A stretch of DNA of 64,000 nt from Salinibacter grassmerensis (GCF_947077765.1 NZ_CAMTTF010000006.1:62001-126000), one strand, 5' to 3'. Shown: positions 9,564 to 19,844, counted from the first letter of the stretch. A program made the numbers and translations. Notes: generated from the sequence alone by a model not told the origin.

Positions 9564-10053
9564 GTGCGGTCGGTGAGTTCGGGCGGGGCAGCGTTGTGGT
9601 GAGGGAGTCGTGGAGGTAAGGATAACTTGAACGCCGCTGCTACTGATTTAGGCTCGTGCTCTTCGCTAAACTCGCAACGTCAGGATGGCAAGTGCACGAC
9701 GCGATAAAAAGGCCTGAGGGTGATTTTCACCTGAGTAGAACACTGCACGCTGGATGGCCCCCTGCGCGCCAGGGAGGCAGGACCACCAAGTACCTGTCTC
9801 CCGCACCTGACCGCCGGCGATCGGCAGAGGACCCTGGCTGACAAGCCCGTCGCTTCCAGCCTCAATCCATCATCGGTTGGGCCGTGCCACTACACAATGC
9901 CGGCGCACTTGGAAGTGTCGTCTTCGAGGCTACAATCCGTGTGGGGCCCACAGCGGGGGGCGGTGTAGAACTCAGGTGGGCTCAAAACGGGCATCTCAAA
10001 ACGGGCATTTTGCCTGCGGGACCGCCTGTCGATGAGACCTCTGCAGTGAAGAC
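9564..10053. other. Gap; short direct repeat
   Basis: No gene is supported. A perfect 14-bp direct repeat (CTCAAAACGGGCAT) is tandemly repeated at 9981-9994 and 9995-10008, just downstream of the histidine kinase gene. Confidence 0.5.
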
Positions 10054-12015
10054 TTAGGCATCATCAGTCAGGGGAACTTCCACAGTAAAGCATGTCCCGA
10101 CGCCCTTTTCGGTCTCGACGTCAATCGTGCCGCCCAGTTCTTCGGTAAGCTGCTGCACGATGGATAATCCGAGCCCACTTCCTTCGTATTCGCGGGCCAG
10201 CCCCTGCGACTCTTGCTTGAAAGCCTGAAAGAGATCCGGCACGCGCTCCGGATCCATTCCGATGCCGGTGTCCTCGACCTCCAGGACCGCACTTCGGCCC
10301 TCATTCAAGCTCTCATCCAGGCCCTCGCCCCAGACCCGAACTTCCACGTGGCCTCCCTCCGGCGTGAATTTGATCGCATTCTCCAGCAGGTTCCGGCAGA
10401 TTCGGTAGAAACCGTCCTCGTTCAGAGAGACGATCACCGGTGGGTCCGGAATCTCCGTTGTCAGGATGAGGGACTTTTCAGAGATGCTATCACGGAGCAC
10501 TGTGGCGACGTCCTCGATGACAGCCCCCAGCGAAAACCTCTCGCGACCGAGCTTCTGGACACCGGCCTCCAATTTGGAGAGGTGAAGCACCGACTCCAGC
10601 GTCCGCTGAAGTCGCCGGCTGTTTTTGCGTATTCGTGCGGCGAAGTCCTCATCGCGGCCACTCAGGCTCTGTTCCAGTATCTCGGAGAAGCCGGTGATCG
10701 AGGTGAGGGGCGTGCGGATCTCATGGGTCACGTTTGCGAGCATCGCAGACTTAAGCCGGGAGGCCTCTTCTGCCTCGTCCTTCGCCTCGCGGAGTTTCTC
10801 CTCTCGCTTCTTCTGTTCAGTGATGTCGGTGTGGATGCCCAGCATTCGAATCGGCTCTCCACCGCCATCATACTCGACAGTGCCGCAGGCCTCGACCCAC
10901 CGCTGCTGGCCGTCGGGGATGCACACCCGAAACTCCGCCTCGTACTTCTCTCGGTTCTCGATTGCCTGTTCGACGGCTTTCTGGGCACTTGACAGATCAT
11001 CGGGGTGTACGCGCCTGGCCCAGGCCTCAAGCGTTCCTGGAAACCCTCCAGGCTCATACCCGAAAAGCCGCTCGGAGGTCTCGTCCCAGATCACTTCGCC
11101 GGCCTGGATTTTCCAATCGAACGTCCCGGTATTCGATGCGTCGAGGGCAAGCTGTAGGCGCGTGTTCAGCGCCCGGAGCTTCTCCTCTTGCCGCTTCCGT
11201 TCGGTGATATCCGTGTACACAGAGTACGTCTCTGGAGCCCCTGGGTCCAGAGCCTGCGCCACTCGCAGTTTAAACTCTCGCTGGCCATCCGGGGTCACAC
11301 ATCGAACCCTCGTCTCGGCAACACCCTCTTCAATGGCCCGGCGCTCAACGGCAGCGGGGCTCTCCTGGACATATTCTTTTGAATTGTCTACTGGGCGAAT
11401 GAGACCCTGCAGATTCTTTCCTTCGGACTCCTCGGCGGCGTGTCCAAAAACCTCTTCGAATGCGGCATTGGCGGTGAGGACGCTGACCTCTTCTCCTTCA
11501 AGCCGCCCGTGGACAACGGGGACCGGAAGCCCATCCAGGAGGTTTTCAAGGCGTCTGCGGTCTCCCTGCACTTCCTCCTTGGCCCTTTTCAGCTGGGCAA
11601 CACTGTACCCTACGTAGAGCCCGACGAATGCACCGATTGCGGCCAGTTGTAAAACAATGGCACGGGGGTCAATTTCCTCTTGCAGGACTTGCATCCCTAC
11701 CACGAGCCCAGCAAGGAGCGCCAGCCCAATGCCACCCGCCAGCGCGTATTTTATTGCTTCTGGTAGGTAAAAGGAGCCAGGCGAGTCTTGAAAAAGCCGC
11801 CATCCAACGTATGGAATCGCCAACGCCAGAAGGATGGACACCGAATTTTTTAGCGTTGCCGACCACTGCGGTTCGTCCTGGTGGACCCAGTCTACATACG
11901 CATCAAGCAGAAGGGCCGCAGCCAGCACCACACCGATCACGAGCAGTACCCAGAGGGCGCTGCGCCGGCCTAATTTCGCGGGACGAGGGCCAGCATCGGT
12001 TGGTGGAAAGAACAT
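10054..12015 (-). CDS. Membrane-bound PAS-PAS sensor histidine kinase
   Basis: 653 aa. Four membrane helices occupy roughly residues 20-140. Two PAS domains follow (about 150-275 and 285-405, the second with the PAC-like TDITEQKKREEKLREA linker). HisKA holds the phosphorylated His in NVTHEIRTPLTSITG (about 430). HATPase_c has the N-box NLLENAIKF, the G1 box DTGIGMDPERV and the G2 box GSGLGLSIV. No receiver domain or response regulator lies beside it, so its partner is elsewhere. The stimulus is unknown. Confidence 0.9.
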   Translation of the reverse strand: MFFPPTDAGPRPAKLGRRSALWVLLVIGVVLAAALLLDAYVDWVHQDEPQWSATLKNSVSILLALAIPYVGWRLFQDSPGSFYLPEAIKYALAGGIGLALLAGLVVGMQVLQEEIDPRAIVLQLAAIGAFVGLYVGYSVAQLKRAKEEVQGDRRRLENLLDGLPVPVVHGRLEGEEVSVLTANAAFEEVFGHAAEESEGKNLQGLIRPVDNSKEYVQESPAAVERRAIEEGVAETRVRCVTPDGQREFKLRVAQALDPGAPETYSVYTDITERKRQEEKLRALNTRLQLALDASNTGTFDWKIQAGEVIWDETSERLFGYEPGGFPGTLEAWARRVHPDDLSSAQKAVEQAIENREKYEAEFRVCIPDGQQRWVEACGTVEYDGGGEPIRMLGIHTDITEQKKREEKLREAKDEAEEASRLKSAMLANVTHEIRTPLTSITGFSEILEQSLSGRDEDFAARIRKNSRRLQRTLESVLHLSKLEAGVQKLGRERFSLGAVIEDVATVLRDSISEKSLILTTEIPDPPVIVSLNEDGFYRICRNLLENAIKFTPEGGHVEVRVWGEGLDESLNEGRSAVLEVEDTGIGMDPERVPDLFQAFKQESQGLAREYEGSGLGLSIVQQLTEELGGTIDVETEKGVGTCFTVEVPLTDDA

Positions 12016-13079
12016 TGTCGTGCGTGGTTTTCAGAGTTTCTGGCGGCGGAATGGCCCTTGGTCCGTGGTGGCACTTATAGAGCAAAATGGCTTTGTACCC
12101 GTTCTGTCAACTCTTTCCCTATCACTTCCTCGGGCGTAAAAGCCTCTTGTTGAGGTGTGAAAGCCCCCCGGTCAGGTACGGCAGCCGTCTGGTCTGCTCA
12201 TGGTTCTCCAAGGACCCCTGACAAAGGCACCAGAAAGCTCCTCTATAGTAAGTTCAACCCCTCAATTAGTTTCATTTTTTTCATATTTAGACCCATAAAA
12301 TTCGCTTCAGGTATACCGGTTTCGTTCTTTCTCGATCTTCCAGCGGGATTCCTGTAGCCGCCCGGTGAACTTCTCGCGCCCAGGTTGAAACCGGTTCTTT
12401 CCTCTAGCCCTAGCCGGTCGGACATTCTGAACGATAGCTTCTTGGAAATGGGAAAGCCGAAGAAATCTCTTCGTCGCTGACTTCGCGGTCGAATGGTTTC
12501 TCAAGGCTCAAGACGCCAATTCTGCTCGTCTTCTGATTTGCACGTACGGGCCTTCTCTGGAGTTGAAGTCTGACGGACAAATTGGGCCACTGAACAGAAC
12601 TGCCCGCGGCTCATCAGGGGAGGGGACGACCCGCCAGGGAGGTAGGAGGAGCAAGGCGCCGACACCGGGCGCCCACCCGATAGGTTGAGACAACTCTGTG
12701 GCGGGAGAGGCGGGGTGGCTCCCCTCCGCTTCTCTGCCCGGCCACTCTTGCCTTCACGTCCCACTCCTCCACATAGGCACGGTTGATCTTCTCCAGAATG
12801 TTCTGATTGTGCCCAACGATGATGGGAGGATCGTTAGCGTAAGAAAGAAGGCAGCGGTACTGCGGGTCTAGATTCCGGGCTCTCACTCCTCGAGCGTCAG
12901 GTTGAGGATTGGGTCCGTCGCTCCCTCACTGTCGATGAGCACCAGTGTGGCAGGCGGATCGCGAGACGGATCTGTCGTCGTAGAGTGGGGGTGGACGCTC
13001 TGCCGAGACACGCGTAGAAGTTGAGGGCGGGCACAATCCGAATTCAGGGAACAGCGAACCCGGCAGTGCCGCCCGGATC
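12016..13079. other. Long gap with no supported gene
   Basis: Part (about 12240-12330) is AT-rich, unlike its surroundings. Minus-strand frames here lack domains; the frame ending at 12883 has a protein-like tail (LVLIDSEGATDPILNLTLEE) but a nonsense-looking upstream part, so it could be the end of a decayed gene. Nothing else is seen. Confidence 0.4.
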
Positions 13080-13466
13080 CTATTCGTCCGACATTGACTC
13101 GTACTCGGCCTGTTGGGCAGGAACGACATACTGGTCGAAGTACCAGCTCGTCGCTTTCTCGAACGTGAGGTACGCACCGGTGCCGAGCGTCGCCACGAGG
13201 AGAGCAAGGAGCGCGACGTTTCGGCGCTTCCGCTTCGGATCGATCGAGCATTGATTCTGTCGCCGGTAATAGAGCCACGTGCCGACCAGTCCTACGAGAG
13301 CGGCCAGTCCCCGAAGCAGCCATGCCCCCAGGCCGGCTGAGCCGTCGGCAGCGTAGAAGAAGTCAGCGAACGAGATCGCGTAGATGCCCCCCATCACCCC
13401 CATCGCGAAAAGCACCGCAGGGGCCACGCAGCAGATCATGCCGGCCAGCCCCGCCGAGGCGGCCAC
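13080..13466 (-). CDS. Small membrane protein, MerT-like
   Basis: About 128 aa from a GTG at 13466. The frame is open upstream to a stop at 13578 with no better start, and the upstream codons (SLWSWGLK) still look like coding, so the true N-terminus may be longer. It has about four membrane helices; the first carries a Cys-Cys pair (GMICCVAPAVLFAMG) as in MerT-family mercury transporters. A cytosolic loop is Arg/Lys-rich (YRRQNQCSIDPKRKRR). It is last in a cluster with a ferredoxin and a bacilliredoxin, so metal or thiol transport is plausible; the substrate is unknown. Confidence 0.55.
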   Translation of the reverse strand: MAASAGLAGMICCVAPAVLFAMGVMGGIYAISFADFFYAADGSAGLGAWLLRGLAALVGLVGTWLYYRRQNQCSIDPKRKRRNVALLALLVATLGTGAYLTFEKATSWYFDQYVVPAQQAEYESMSDE

Positions 13467-13535
13467 TTTGAGACCCCAGGACCACAGGCTGGGGACAGTA
13501 TCATCGGTGTCGTCGGCTACGGGTGTGCTGATTGT

Positions 13536-13550
13536 ACTACGGGGTGTAGT
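13536..13550. promoter_or_regulatory. Short palindrome between ferredoxin and MerT-like genes
   Basis: ACTAC-GGGGT-GTAGT forms a perfect 5-bp inverted repeat. It could be a protein site or mRNA hairpin in the redox cluster; the evidence is only the symmetry. Confidence 0.25.
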
Positions 13551-13656
13551 GTTGGCGATATTACGGGAGGAGGGGCGCTACAGGGGGACGTTCGGCACGC
13601 TCAGGCTCTCGTTCGAGGACATCGGCCGGGACTCTCGCCCGTGTCTGCCTGGCGGG

Positions 13657-13887
13657 TCAAGGGACGATTTGCTCATCGCCGTCATAGACACGGAGCGCAT
13701 CAACCGGGCACACGGCACAGGCTTCCTTCAGGCGCTCCGGATCGATGTCCGGCGTCTCGTCCTGAAAGCGCACAAGGTTTTGTTCGTCAATCTCGAAGGT
13801 TTCGCTGGCGAGCCCGACGCAGCTACCCGACCCGATGCAAAGGGTCCGGTCGATTTCGATCGTCAGGTCACCGATGTCGCGTTCCAT
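13657..13887 (-). CDS. Small ferredoxin with a Ser in the cluster motif
   Basis: 76 aa, ATG start. The cluster motif reads Cys17-I-G-S-G-S-Cys23, and the later ACAVCPVDAL supplies Cys57 and Cys60-Pro. The usual second Cys of C-x2-C-x2-C is Ser, as in single-cluster [3Fe-4S] or unusual [4Fe-4S] ferredoxins that serve monooxygenases. Cytoplasmic electron carrier by family; its partner is not in the window. It lies between the bacilliredoxin and MerT-like genes on the same strand, suggesting co-transcription. Confidence 0.8.
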   Translation of the reverse strand: MERDIGDLTIEIDRTLCIGSGSCVGLASETFEIDEQNLVRFQDETPDIDPERLKEACAVCPVDALRVYDGDEQIVP

Positions 13888-13964
13888 AGTTCACGGGAGG
13901 ATTGTGACGGCCAAACGAGGAGAATGTCTCGCGTCCGGAATGGGACCGAGCACGGGTGGAGGCG

Positions 13965-14483
13965 TCAACCGATGGATTGGAACGTGGAGGGCAGGCCCCC
14001 ATCGGTGGACGGGGAGTCAAGGCTGGGTCGGTTCGGGGCATCTGAGGGCGGTGCCTCGTCGGTGCAGTACGCCTCGAAGGCCTCGATCAGATCCGCCCCG
14101 ATTGCTCCTGGCTCACGGCCTTCGATGTGTTTCCGCTCGATGACGTAGACCGGCTGGCCGTTTCGGAAGAGGGCCATGAACGGCGAGGAGGGGGGAATGC
14201 CGGGCAGGTACGCTTCCCGGACGTGGTCGGTGGCCTCCAGGTCCTGCCCCGCGAACACCGTCACCTCGTGGTCCGGCGTCGGTCCGGCCTTCAAGGCACG
14301 GGCTACGGCCGGTCGAGCACTGCCCGCTGCGCATCCGCATACGGAATTGATGACGAGAAGCAGGGTCTCATCCTCGGCGGCCTCAAAGGCGGTGTCCACC
14401 TCGTCGGGGGTGGTCAGTTCCTTTACACCGAGGCGCGTGAGTTCTTTGCGCATCGGTTCGACCATCGCTTTCGGATAGGGCAT
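13965..14483 (-). CDS. Bacilliredoxin (BrxA/BrxB, DUF1094 family)
   Basis: 172 aa, somewhat long for the family because of an acidic C-terminal tail after about residue 145. The family signature NSVCGCAAGSARPAV with its Cys-Gly-Cys active site is intact. Known members remove bacillithiol from mixed disulfides on proteins. It fits the redox cluster: unknown protein, bacilliredoxin, ferredoxin, membrane protein, all minus strand and divergent from a Cys-rich regulator. Confidence 0.85.
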   Translation of the reverse strand: MPYPKAMVEPMRKELTRLGVKELTTPDEVDTAFEAAEDETLLLVINSVCGCAAGSARPAVARALKAGPTPDHEVTVFAGQDLEATDHVREAYLPGIPPSSPFMALFRNGQPVYVIERKHIEGREPGAIGADLIEAFEAYCTDEAPPSDAPNRPSLDSPSTDGGLPSTFQSIG

Positions 14484-14645
14484 GGTACGAAAAGTGGGGA
14501 CGGTGAAGTAGATGGTGGGAATGCGTACAAGGGCACCGTTCTCGGCATCGTGTTCTTCAGAACGCTTGGCGCTCGGGGCTGCGGCGGGCCGTTACTGGGC
14601 GACACTGACGAGTTCGCCGCGCCGAGTTGCCCCTGCTCTTGTGTC

Positions 14646-14897
14646 TCACGTAGAGCCCTCCTGCGCCTCCTCCGTGTCGTCAGACGACCCGCAGTTACGG
14701 AGTGCCCGAAGCCCGTCCGCGCTCACAGCGAGGAGGCGGTGACGGCCACGTCCGGCCTCAACAAGAATAGAGGTTGGGGCACGCCGGTAGAGGCACTCCA
14801 GCACTGAGGCGGGTGTAATCCGGAAGTGAGCAGAGAACCGTCGGAGCATCCCTACGGCTTCTCCATCTTCAGCGACATGAAACGCCGGAGCCTGCAT
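14646..14897 (-). CDS. Possible small protein heading the redox cluster
   Basis: 83 aa, ATG start, preceded by the only large intergenic space of the cluster. It has a strand-helix-strand look (ITPASVLECLYRRAPTSILV) and an acidic tail. I recognise no family. It is the first gene of the minus-strand run and faces the regulator gene at 15081. Confidence 0.4.
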   Translation of the reverse strand: MQAPAFHVAEDGEAVGMLRRFSAHFRITPASVLECLYRRAPTSILVEAGRGRHRLLAVSADGLRALRNCGSSDDTEEAQEGST

Positions 14898-15080
14898 TCT
14901 GGAAGTAGGGCCATATTACCGTGGAAACGGATCTACTAAGAAAAAAGGCCTGCGCGTTTTTTCAACATTTACGTGCCGATAACCTTTTTATTGATACTCT
15001 CTCCATAAAACCCTACCCTGACGGGTCCTGTACACGTGTCTCAATGTTGTCGTAGTAAACTTTAGTTCGTCCGACTCTCT
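14898..15080. promoter_or_regulatory. Divergent promoter region of the redox cluster and regulator
   Basis: A 183-bp AT-richer space lies between divergent genes. It contains a GAAAAAA ... TTTTTTC inverted repeat near 14938-14965. If the regulator at 15081 is SufR-like, its operator should lie here; I cannot point to it with confidence. Confidence 0.45.
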
Positions 15081-15728
15081 ATGTCTTTCCTTGGCCTTCT
15101 CCAGTCCGAGACGAAGCGTCGGCTTCTCCAGCTCATGAAGCGTCAGGGAGAGATTACGCTCAACGACGCGACTCAGGACATCGACCGCGCCCGACCGACG
15201 CTCCGCGACCACCTCGACCAGATGGGGCGTGATGGGCTTGTGGCCCGCCGTTCCAAGAGACAGGGGCGTGGACGCCCGAGCATATGCTACCGCATCACTC
15301 CACTCGCTGAACGCCTCTTCCCAGGACGGGAAGGGACGGTCTTTGCTGAGTTTCTGAGCTACCTGCAAAGCCAGGGACAAGACCGGCTCATTGAGGAGTT
15401 CTTCCAGTCGTTCTGGAACGACCGCCTCGGCGAGGTTGAAAACCGCCTTGCCGATCCACTGGAGTCCGCTAGCATCCGCGAGATCGTCGATGTCCTCGAA
15501 GAGGTCCTCGAAGAGAATGGATTTATGCCTGAGGTTCGCGTCGAAGAGAAGGAGGTGACCGTCAAGGCCTGCAACTGCCCGTTCGCGGAGATCATCAGCA
15601 CTACGGAGCTCCCCTGCGCTTCCGAGACCTGCTTCTACGAGGCTCTGTTCGAGCGCGTAGAGCGGACGCGTCACATCCCCGACGGAGACACGGCCTGCGC
15701 CTACGAGTTGCCGGTGGTTCAAACGTAA
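15081..15728 (+). CDS. SufR-like Fe-S-sensing HTH regulator
   Basis: 215 aa. An N-terminal winged helix (residues 1-80; ETKRRLLQLMKRQGEITLND and the wing SKRQGRGRPSICYRIT) matches the ArsR/DeoR-like fold of SufR. The C-terminal third carries a Cys set: CNCPF, then LPCASETC, then a final Cys in DGDTACAYEL, the pattern expected for an Fe-S cluster. SufR proteins repress Fe-S assembly operons when their cluster is full. Here the divergent neighbours are ferredoxin and bacilliredoxin rather than suf genes, so it may sense redox or thiol state. Confidence 0.75.
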   Translation: MSFLGLLQSETKRRLLQLMKRQGEITLNDATQDIDRARPTLRDHLDQMGRDGLVARRSKRQGRGRPSICYRITPLAERLFPGREGTVFAEFLSYLQSQGQDRLIEEFFQSFWNDRLGEVENRLADPLESASIREIVDVLEEVLEENGFMPEVRVEEKEVTVKACNCPFAEIISTTELPCASETCFYEALFERVERTRHIPDGDTACAYELPVVQT

Positions 15729-16739
15729 TTGGGTCTCGTCTTTGATAGACGCCACTTCTCTTTCAGGGGCCGACGTACGCCTTGCCCAGAAGAACATGTC
15801 GGGACTGAGACCGGACGGCCGCCCGTACGCGTGCTGCACGGTCTAGGGCAAATCCTTTCTTCAGCCGGAACCTGTTGTCTCTCGCCAAAGGGCCCAGGGC
15901 CAGAGGAGGTAGTTCCAGCCATCGAGGAAGTGCGGGCCTCGTGGGTACCCTTGGCTCTGTCTGAGAATTACCGGTTCGGGTGTTTACCACCGGGTACCGA
16001 GCACCGCCCTGAAGCCGCCGTTTCTGAGTTCTGGGCGGTGTCCCCTCTTTGCCGAACAGACGTTATATCGGATGGACGGTCGGTCAAACCAACCGGTCGG
16101 CCCTGCCGGGGATATCAGCTTCTGGAGGCATCGAACCGTAGCTGACAGTTGGTTGCCGGTTGTAGGCAACAGTCGGCCGCAACCGAGCGGGCCCACTGGT
16201 GGCAGCAGTCCGCGCGAGACTCGGACATGAAAGATGGTAAGCACGGAAGGCTCGAATGTGAGAGCGGCTCACCCAAAAGCGGGCGGGGGAGAAGAGTCTC
16301 TCAGTCACGTGCGGGAAGGGGGCGATACCGCACCAGGCGTCAGCGAATTGCACGAGGCCTCTCGGCCATCACAGCGCGGAGACCCGCGCGGGAGCCATCA
16401 ATCCCCACGGTGCCTTTAGCGAGCAGGCCGTTGGGGAAGAGACCTCGCTCGACAGTGAATTAGTCACTCAACCGACCGCGGGGCCTGCTTGCACGGAGGG
16501 GCTGGCAGAACTGCAGTTATACGAGATTTGGGGCTCGGCGCGAATATTCCTGCGCGGACTTAATACAACCATAAAGATGGGGTTTTCGAGGCCTAATCTG
16601 GGCTTGTTATCAATCACGTGTTGCAACTGGGCGGAAGTCTCGCACGGCTGTGCAGGAGGCAATTAGCCCGTCTCTCAGTCCGGGGTTTGTCTCCGTCTGG
16701 ACTTCATTCGCACTATTTTGCAGCAAGCCTAGAGGACAC
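15729..16739. other. Long gap with no supported gene
   Basis: No frame has a convincing domain. A 6-bp-stem hairpin (GTTGCC/GGCAAC) is at 16151-16169. The region just before 16740 is AT-richer and probably holds the receptor promoter. Confidence 0.45.
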
Positions 16740-19724
16740 GTGATAAAACCTCGCTACCGATTGCTCTACTCCATCCTTGCACTCTTTGCGTTCACTCTTG
16801 TCACTCCTCTTCACGGACACGCCCAGCCGACTGGAACTGTGCAGGGCCAGGTCGTTGATGCGAGCGAGGGCTCGCCTCTTCCCGGCGCCAATGTGATTGT
16901 GGAGGGCACGTCGATTGGAACGTCCACCAATACAGACGGCCGGTTCCAGCTCACGGACGTCCCGACCGGGTCGCAGACGCTGACGGTGTCCTTTGTCAGC
17001 TACCAGTCCAGCAGAAAGACCGTCGATGTACAGGCGGGACAGGCCCAAACGATTAATTTTGAGCTCGCCAGCGAGGTGCTGGAAGGCGGGGAGGTCGTCG
17101 TTCGCGGCCTCCGGGAGAGTCAGTTCCGGTCGGTCAATCAGAAGCGGCAGTCCATGAACATTGTCGACGCCCTGGCGGCCGACCGCATTGGCAACCTGCC
17201 CGAGAAAAACGTCGCCGAAGCTGTGCAGCGCCTGCCGGGCATTGTACTCCGCAACGACCGCACCGAGGGACGCTTCGTGTCGATTCGCGGCGGCGCGGCG
17301 AACCTGAACAACGTGACCCTGAACGGCAACACCCTTGCCTCCACCGCCGGCTCTCGGGCCACCGCTCTCGATCTGCTGCCGGCCGAGATGGTCTCGAACG
17401 TTGAGGTCACGAAGGCCGTGACGCCAGATATGCCTGGCAATGCGATTGGCGGCTCGATTAACATCAGCACGCTTTCGGCCTTCGACCGGGAGGGGTCCTT
17501 CGCGTTCGGATCTGTTCGGGCGCTTTCCCACAACCAGACGGTGCCCGAACTCGGCGAGTCGAAGCTTCCGTTCCGTGCAAACCTGACTGCCGGGACCAAG
17601 GTTGGCCCGGATGACTCGTTCGGCCTGCTGATCTCCGCCAGCGGCTCGCGTCGAGACTTCACGACTTCGGGGCTAAAGGGGGAAGGGTGGGGCGAGTTCT
17701 CCGGTGAGGGTAGTATCGACCTCCGCCCCGATTTTGGCGGCACCGTCGTCCCGGAGGCCCAGGAGCAGATTGTGGAGCGCAACCGCCGCCGTCGGTTTGC
17801 GATCAATTCCACCATTGACTGGCGCCCAGACAACACCACGGAGGTGTTCTTTCGTCCCTACTACACGTTCAACGACGAGAAGAAGCTTGATAATGAGCTG
17901 GAGTACAACATGGTGTACGACCCGGAGGACTATCCGGAGGATCCGCGGCCGTCCATGACCGAGTCCGGAGCCCGCTTTGCCCGTGGATTCGGCTCAGTCG
18001 ATCTCAGCGACACCGACGAGGACGAGTCGCTCTGGGGCGGGAATCTGGGGTTTGAGCAGAAGTTCGATGGAGCCATCACTCTTTCGGCGAGCGGCACGTA
18101 CTCGCGCGGAGTGACTGATCAGCGGCAGGAAGACGCCGAGTTCGAGACGCCGGAGACCACCCAGGCGGCAGGGGTCGCCGACATGGGGAATTTCCTCTTC
18201 GACTACTACCCAGAGAATCCGGGGTACGTCGGGGACGGCTCCAACTACGTCGCCAACGAGGTTGACCTGGAGTACGCCGAGAGCATCGAGAACACGTACG
18301 CGGCACAGGCCGACCTCCGAATTCCGTTCTCGGCCGGCGGCGTCTCTGGCTTCGTCAAGACGGGAGGCCAGTTTCAGACCCGCGATAAGTCGATCGACGT
18401 GGCCGACACCGGATACGACTACGTCGGGGACGGTAGCCTGACGCTGGCCGACTTCGAGGCGCCCCGCGTGCAGACGGTACAGGTCGGAAATGGACTGATG
18501 CCGTTCGCCAACACTGGAGCAGTGGAGAACGACTTCCTCGGAGACCTCTGCAACCCCACAACTGAGCAGCGCTTCTCGGGGGAGCGGCGTTGCCGGGCCC
18601 CCAACGCGGTGTATGAGCGCGTCTCGGCGCAGGAGCTTGCGGTGTCCGACATTGAGGACGACTCCGAGAACGCGGAGTCAATCTATGCGGGCTACGCCAT
18701 GGCTTCGGCCGAGTTCGGGTCGCTAACGGCCCTCGGGGGACTTCGCGTCGAGCATACCGCCACCGAGACCGACCGCTTCCAGCTTCGGGACGACGGGGAG
18801 TTCGATCCCGACGAGGACGTTGTCAGGCAGACATTCGAAAACTCCTACACGAACTTCCTGCCCTCGCTGCACCTGACCCTAGAGGTGGCAGAAAACATCC
18901 AGCTGCGTGCCGCCTGGTCCAATACGATCGGCCGGCCGGAGTACGACGACCTTGGCGCGTTCAGTGAGGTGGAGGTTGTCGAGGAGGGCGGGTCCCTTCG
19001 AGCGAGCGTGAACGAAGGGAACCCCAACCTCGACCCATTCACGGCCATGAATTTCGACCTTGGGGCCGAGTACTACTTCTCAAACGGCGGACTTGTGTCG
19101 GCCGGCGGCTTTCACAAGCGCGTCAACAACGCCATCTACAGGTTCAGCTCCGAGCAGCGCAACGTGCAGGATCCGTTCGGCCAGGGCCGCACATTCGAAG
19201 TTGTCAATCGGTCGCAGCTGCGCAACGCAGACCTGGGCACGGTGACTGGTCTGGAGGTCGCCTACCAGCAGCCGTTCACCTTTCTGCCGGAGCCGTTCAA
19301 CGTCTTGGGCCTCAACGCCAACACGACCATAACGACCTCGAACGTGGACGTGCCGGAGTACGAGAACGATCCGAACCGGCCCGACTACTCCTTCTTCCAA
19401 CAGGCGGACCTGGTGTACAACATCATCCCTTACATTCAGACCGGCGGCTTCGAGGCCCGCGTCGCGGTCAACTACCAGGGCGACTACCTTGAGGACATCG
19501 ATGGCAGTTCGCCTCTCGAGGACGAGTACGTGGGGGATCGCACCACCGTAGATGTCAACGCCACCTACCAGTTCCAGAGAGTGTTAGGCAAACCGGAGCT
19601 GATTCTGCAGGTGCAGAACATCACCAACGATCCGGAGGTCTTTCAGACAGGGCAGACCAAACGGCTTGGCTTCCATTACCTGAGCGGTCGCACCCTGACG
19701 GTCGGCATCTCTACCGAATTCTAA
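16740..19724 (+). CDS. TonB-dependent receptor, possibly for phosphorylated substrates
   Basis: 994 aa. The GTG at 16740 is preceded by AGAGGA at good spacing and opens a signal peptide (YSILALFAFTLVTPLHGHAQ). A carboxypeptidase-like beta-sandwich (about 30-120) precedes a plug with NVAEAVQRLPGIVLRNDR and SIRGGAANLNNVTLNG, typical of the long TonB receptors of the Caulobacter-type subfamily; the barrel ends in Phe. It is followed at 120 bp by a secreted phosphatase gene. Caulobacter-type receptors are often found near hydrolases for their ligands, so uptake of a product of that phosphatase is a reasonable inference. Confidence 0.9.
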   Translation: MIKPRYRLLYSILALFAFTLVTPLHGHAQPTGTVQGQVVDASEGSPLPGANVIVEGTSIGTSTNTDGRFQLTDVPTGSQTLTVSFVSYQSSRKTVDVQAGQAQTINFELASEVLEGGEVVVRGLRESQFRSVNQKRQSMNIVDALAADRIGNLPEKNVAEAVQRLPGIVLRNDRTEGRFVSIRGGAANLNNVTLNGNTLASTAGSRATALDLLPAEMVSNVEVTKAVTPDMPGNAIGGSINISTLSAFDREGSFAFGSVRALSHNQTVPELGESKLPFRANLTAGTKVGPDDSFGLLISASGSRRDFTTSGLKGEGWGEFSGEGSIDLRPDFGGTVVPEAQEQIVERNRRRRFAINSTIDWRPDNTTEVFFRPYYTFNDEKKLDNELEYNMVYDPEDYPEDPRPSMTESGARFARGFGSVDLSDTDEDESLWGGNLGFEQKFDGAITLSASGTYSRGVTDQRQEDAEFETPETTQAAGVADMGNFLFDYYPENPGYVGDGSNYVANEVDLEYAESIENTYAAQADLRIPFSAGGVSGFVKTGGQFQTRDKSIDVADTGYDYVGDGSLTLADFEAPRVQTVQVGNGLMPFANTGAVENDFLGDLCNPTTEQRFSGERRCRAPNAVYERVSAQELAVSDIEDDSENAESIYAGYAMASAEFGSLTALGGLRVEHTATETDRFQLRDDGEFDPDEDVVRQTFENSYTNFLPSLHLTLEVAENIQLRAAWSNTIGRPEYDDLGAFSEVEVVEEGGSLRASVNEGNPNLDPFTAMNFDLGAEYYFSNGGLVSAGGFHKRVNNAIYRFSSEQRNVQDPFGQGRTFEVVNRSQLRNADLGTVTGLEVAYQQPFTFLPEPFNVLGLNANTTITTSNVDVPEYENDPNRPDYSFFQQADLVYNIIPYIQTGGFEARVAVNYQGDYLEDIDGSSPLEDEYVGDRTTVDVNATYQFQRVLGKPELILQVQNITNDPEVFQTGQTKRLGFHYLSGRTLTVGISTEF

Positions 19725-19766
19725 ATCCCCCTCGGATCCGTCCGTTGGGGTCCTCACCCACCACGC

Positions 19767-19796
19767 CCCCTTCTTCCCTCCACAGGGGAGGAGGGG
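19767..19796 (+). terminator. Terminator-like hairpin between receptor and phosphatase genes
   Basis: A 12-bp stem (two G.T pairs) with loop TCCACA is followed by a T-rich but interrupted run. It may terminate or attenuate transcription from the receptor gene into the phosphatase gene. Confidence 0.55.
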
Positions 19797-19844
19797 TTGC
19801 GTGTTGTATTTTCCTCTTCCCGTTTTTGAAACGAGCATCCACTT

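Noticed and set aside
10625-11617. Plus-strand frame of 330 codons inside the histidine kinase region
   Set aside because: Ser/Arg/Thr-rich shadow of the minus-strand kinase.
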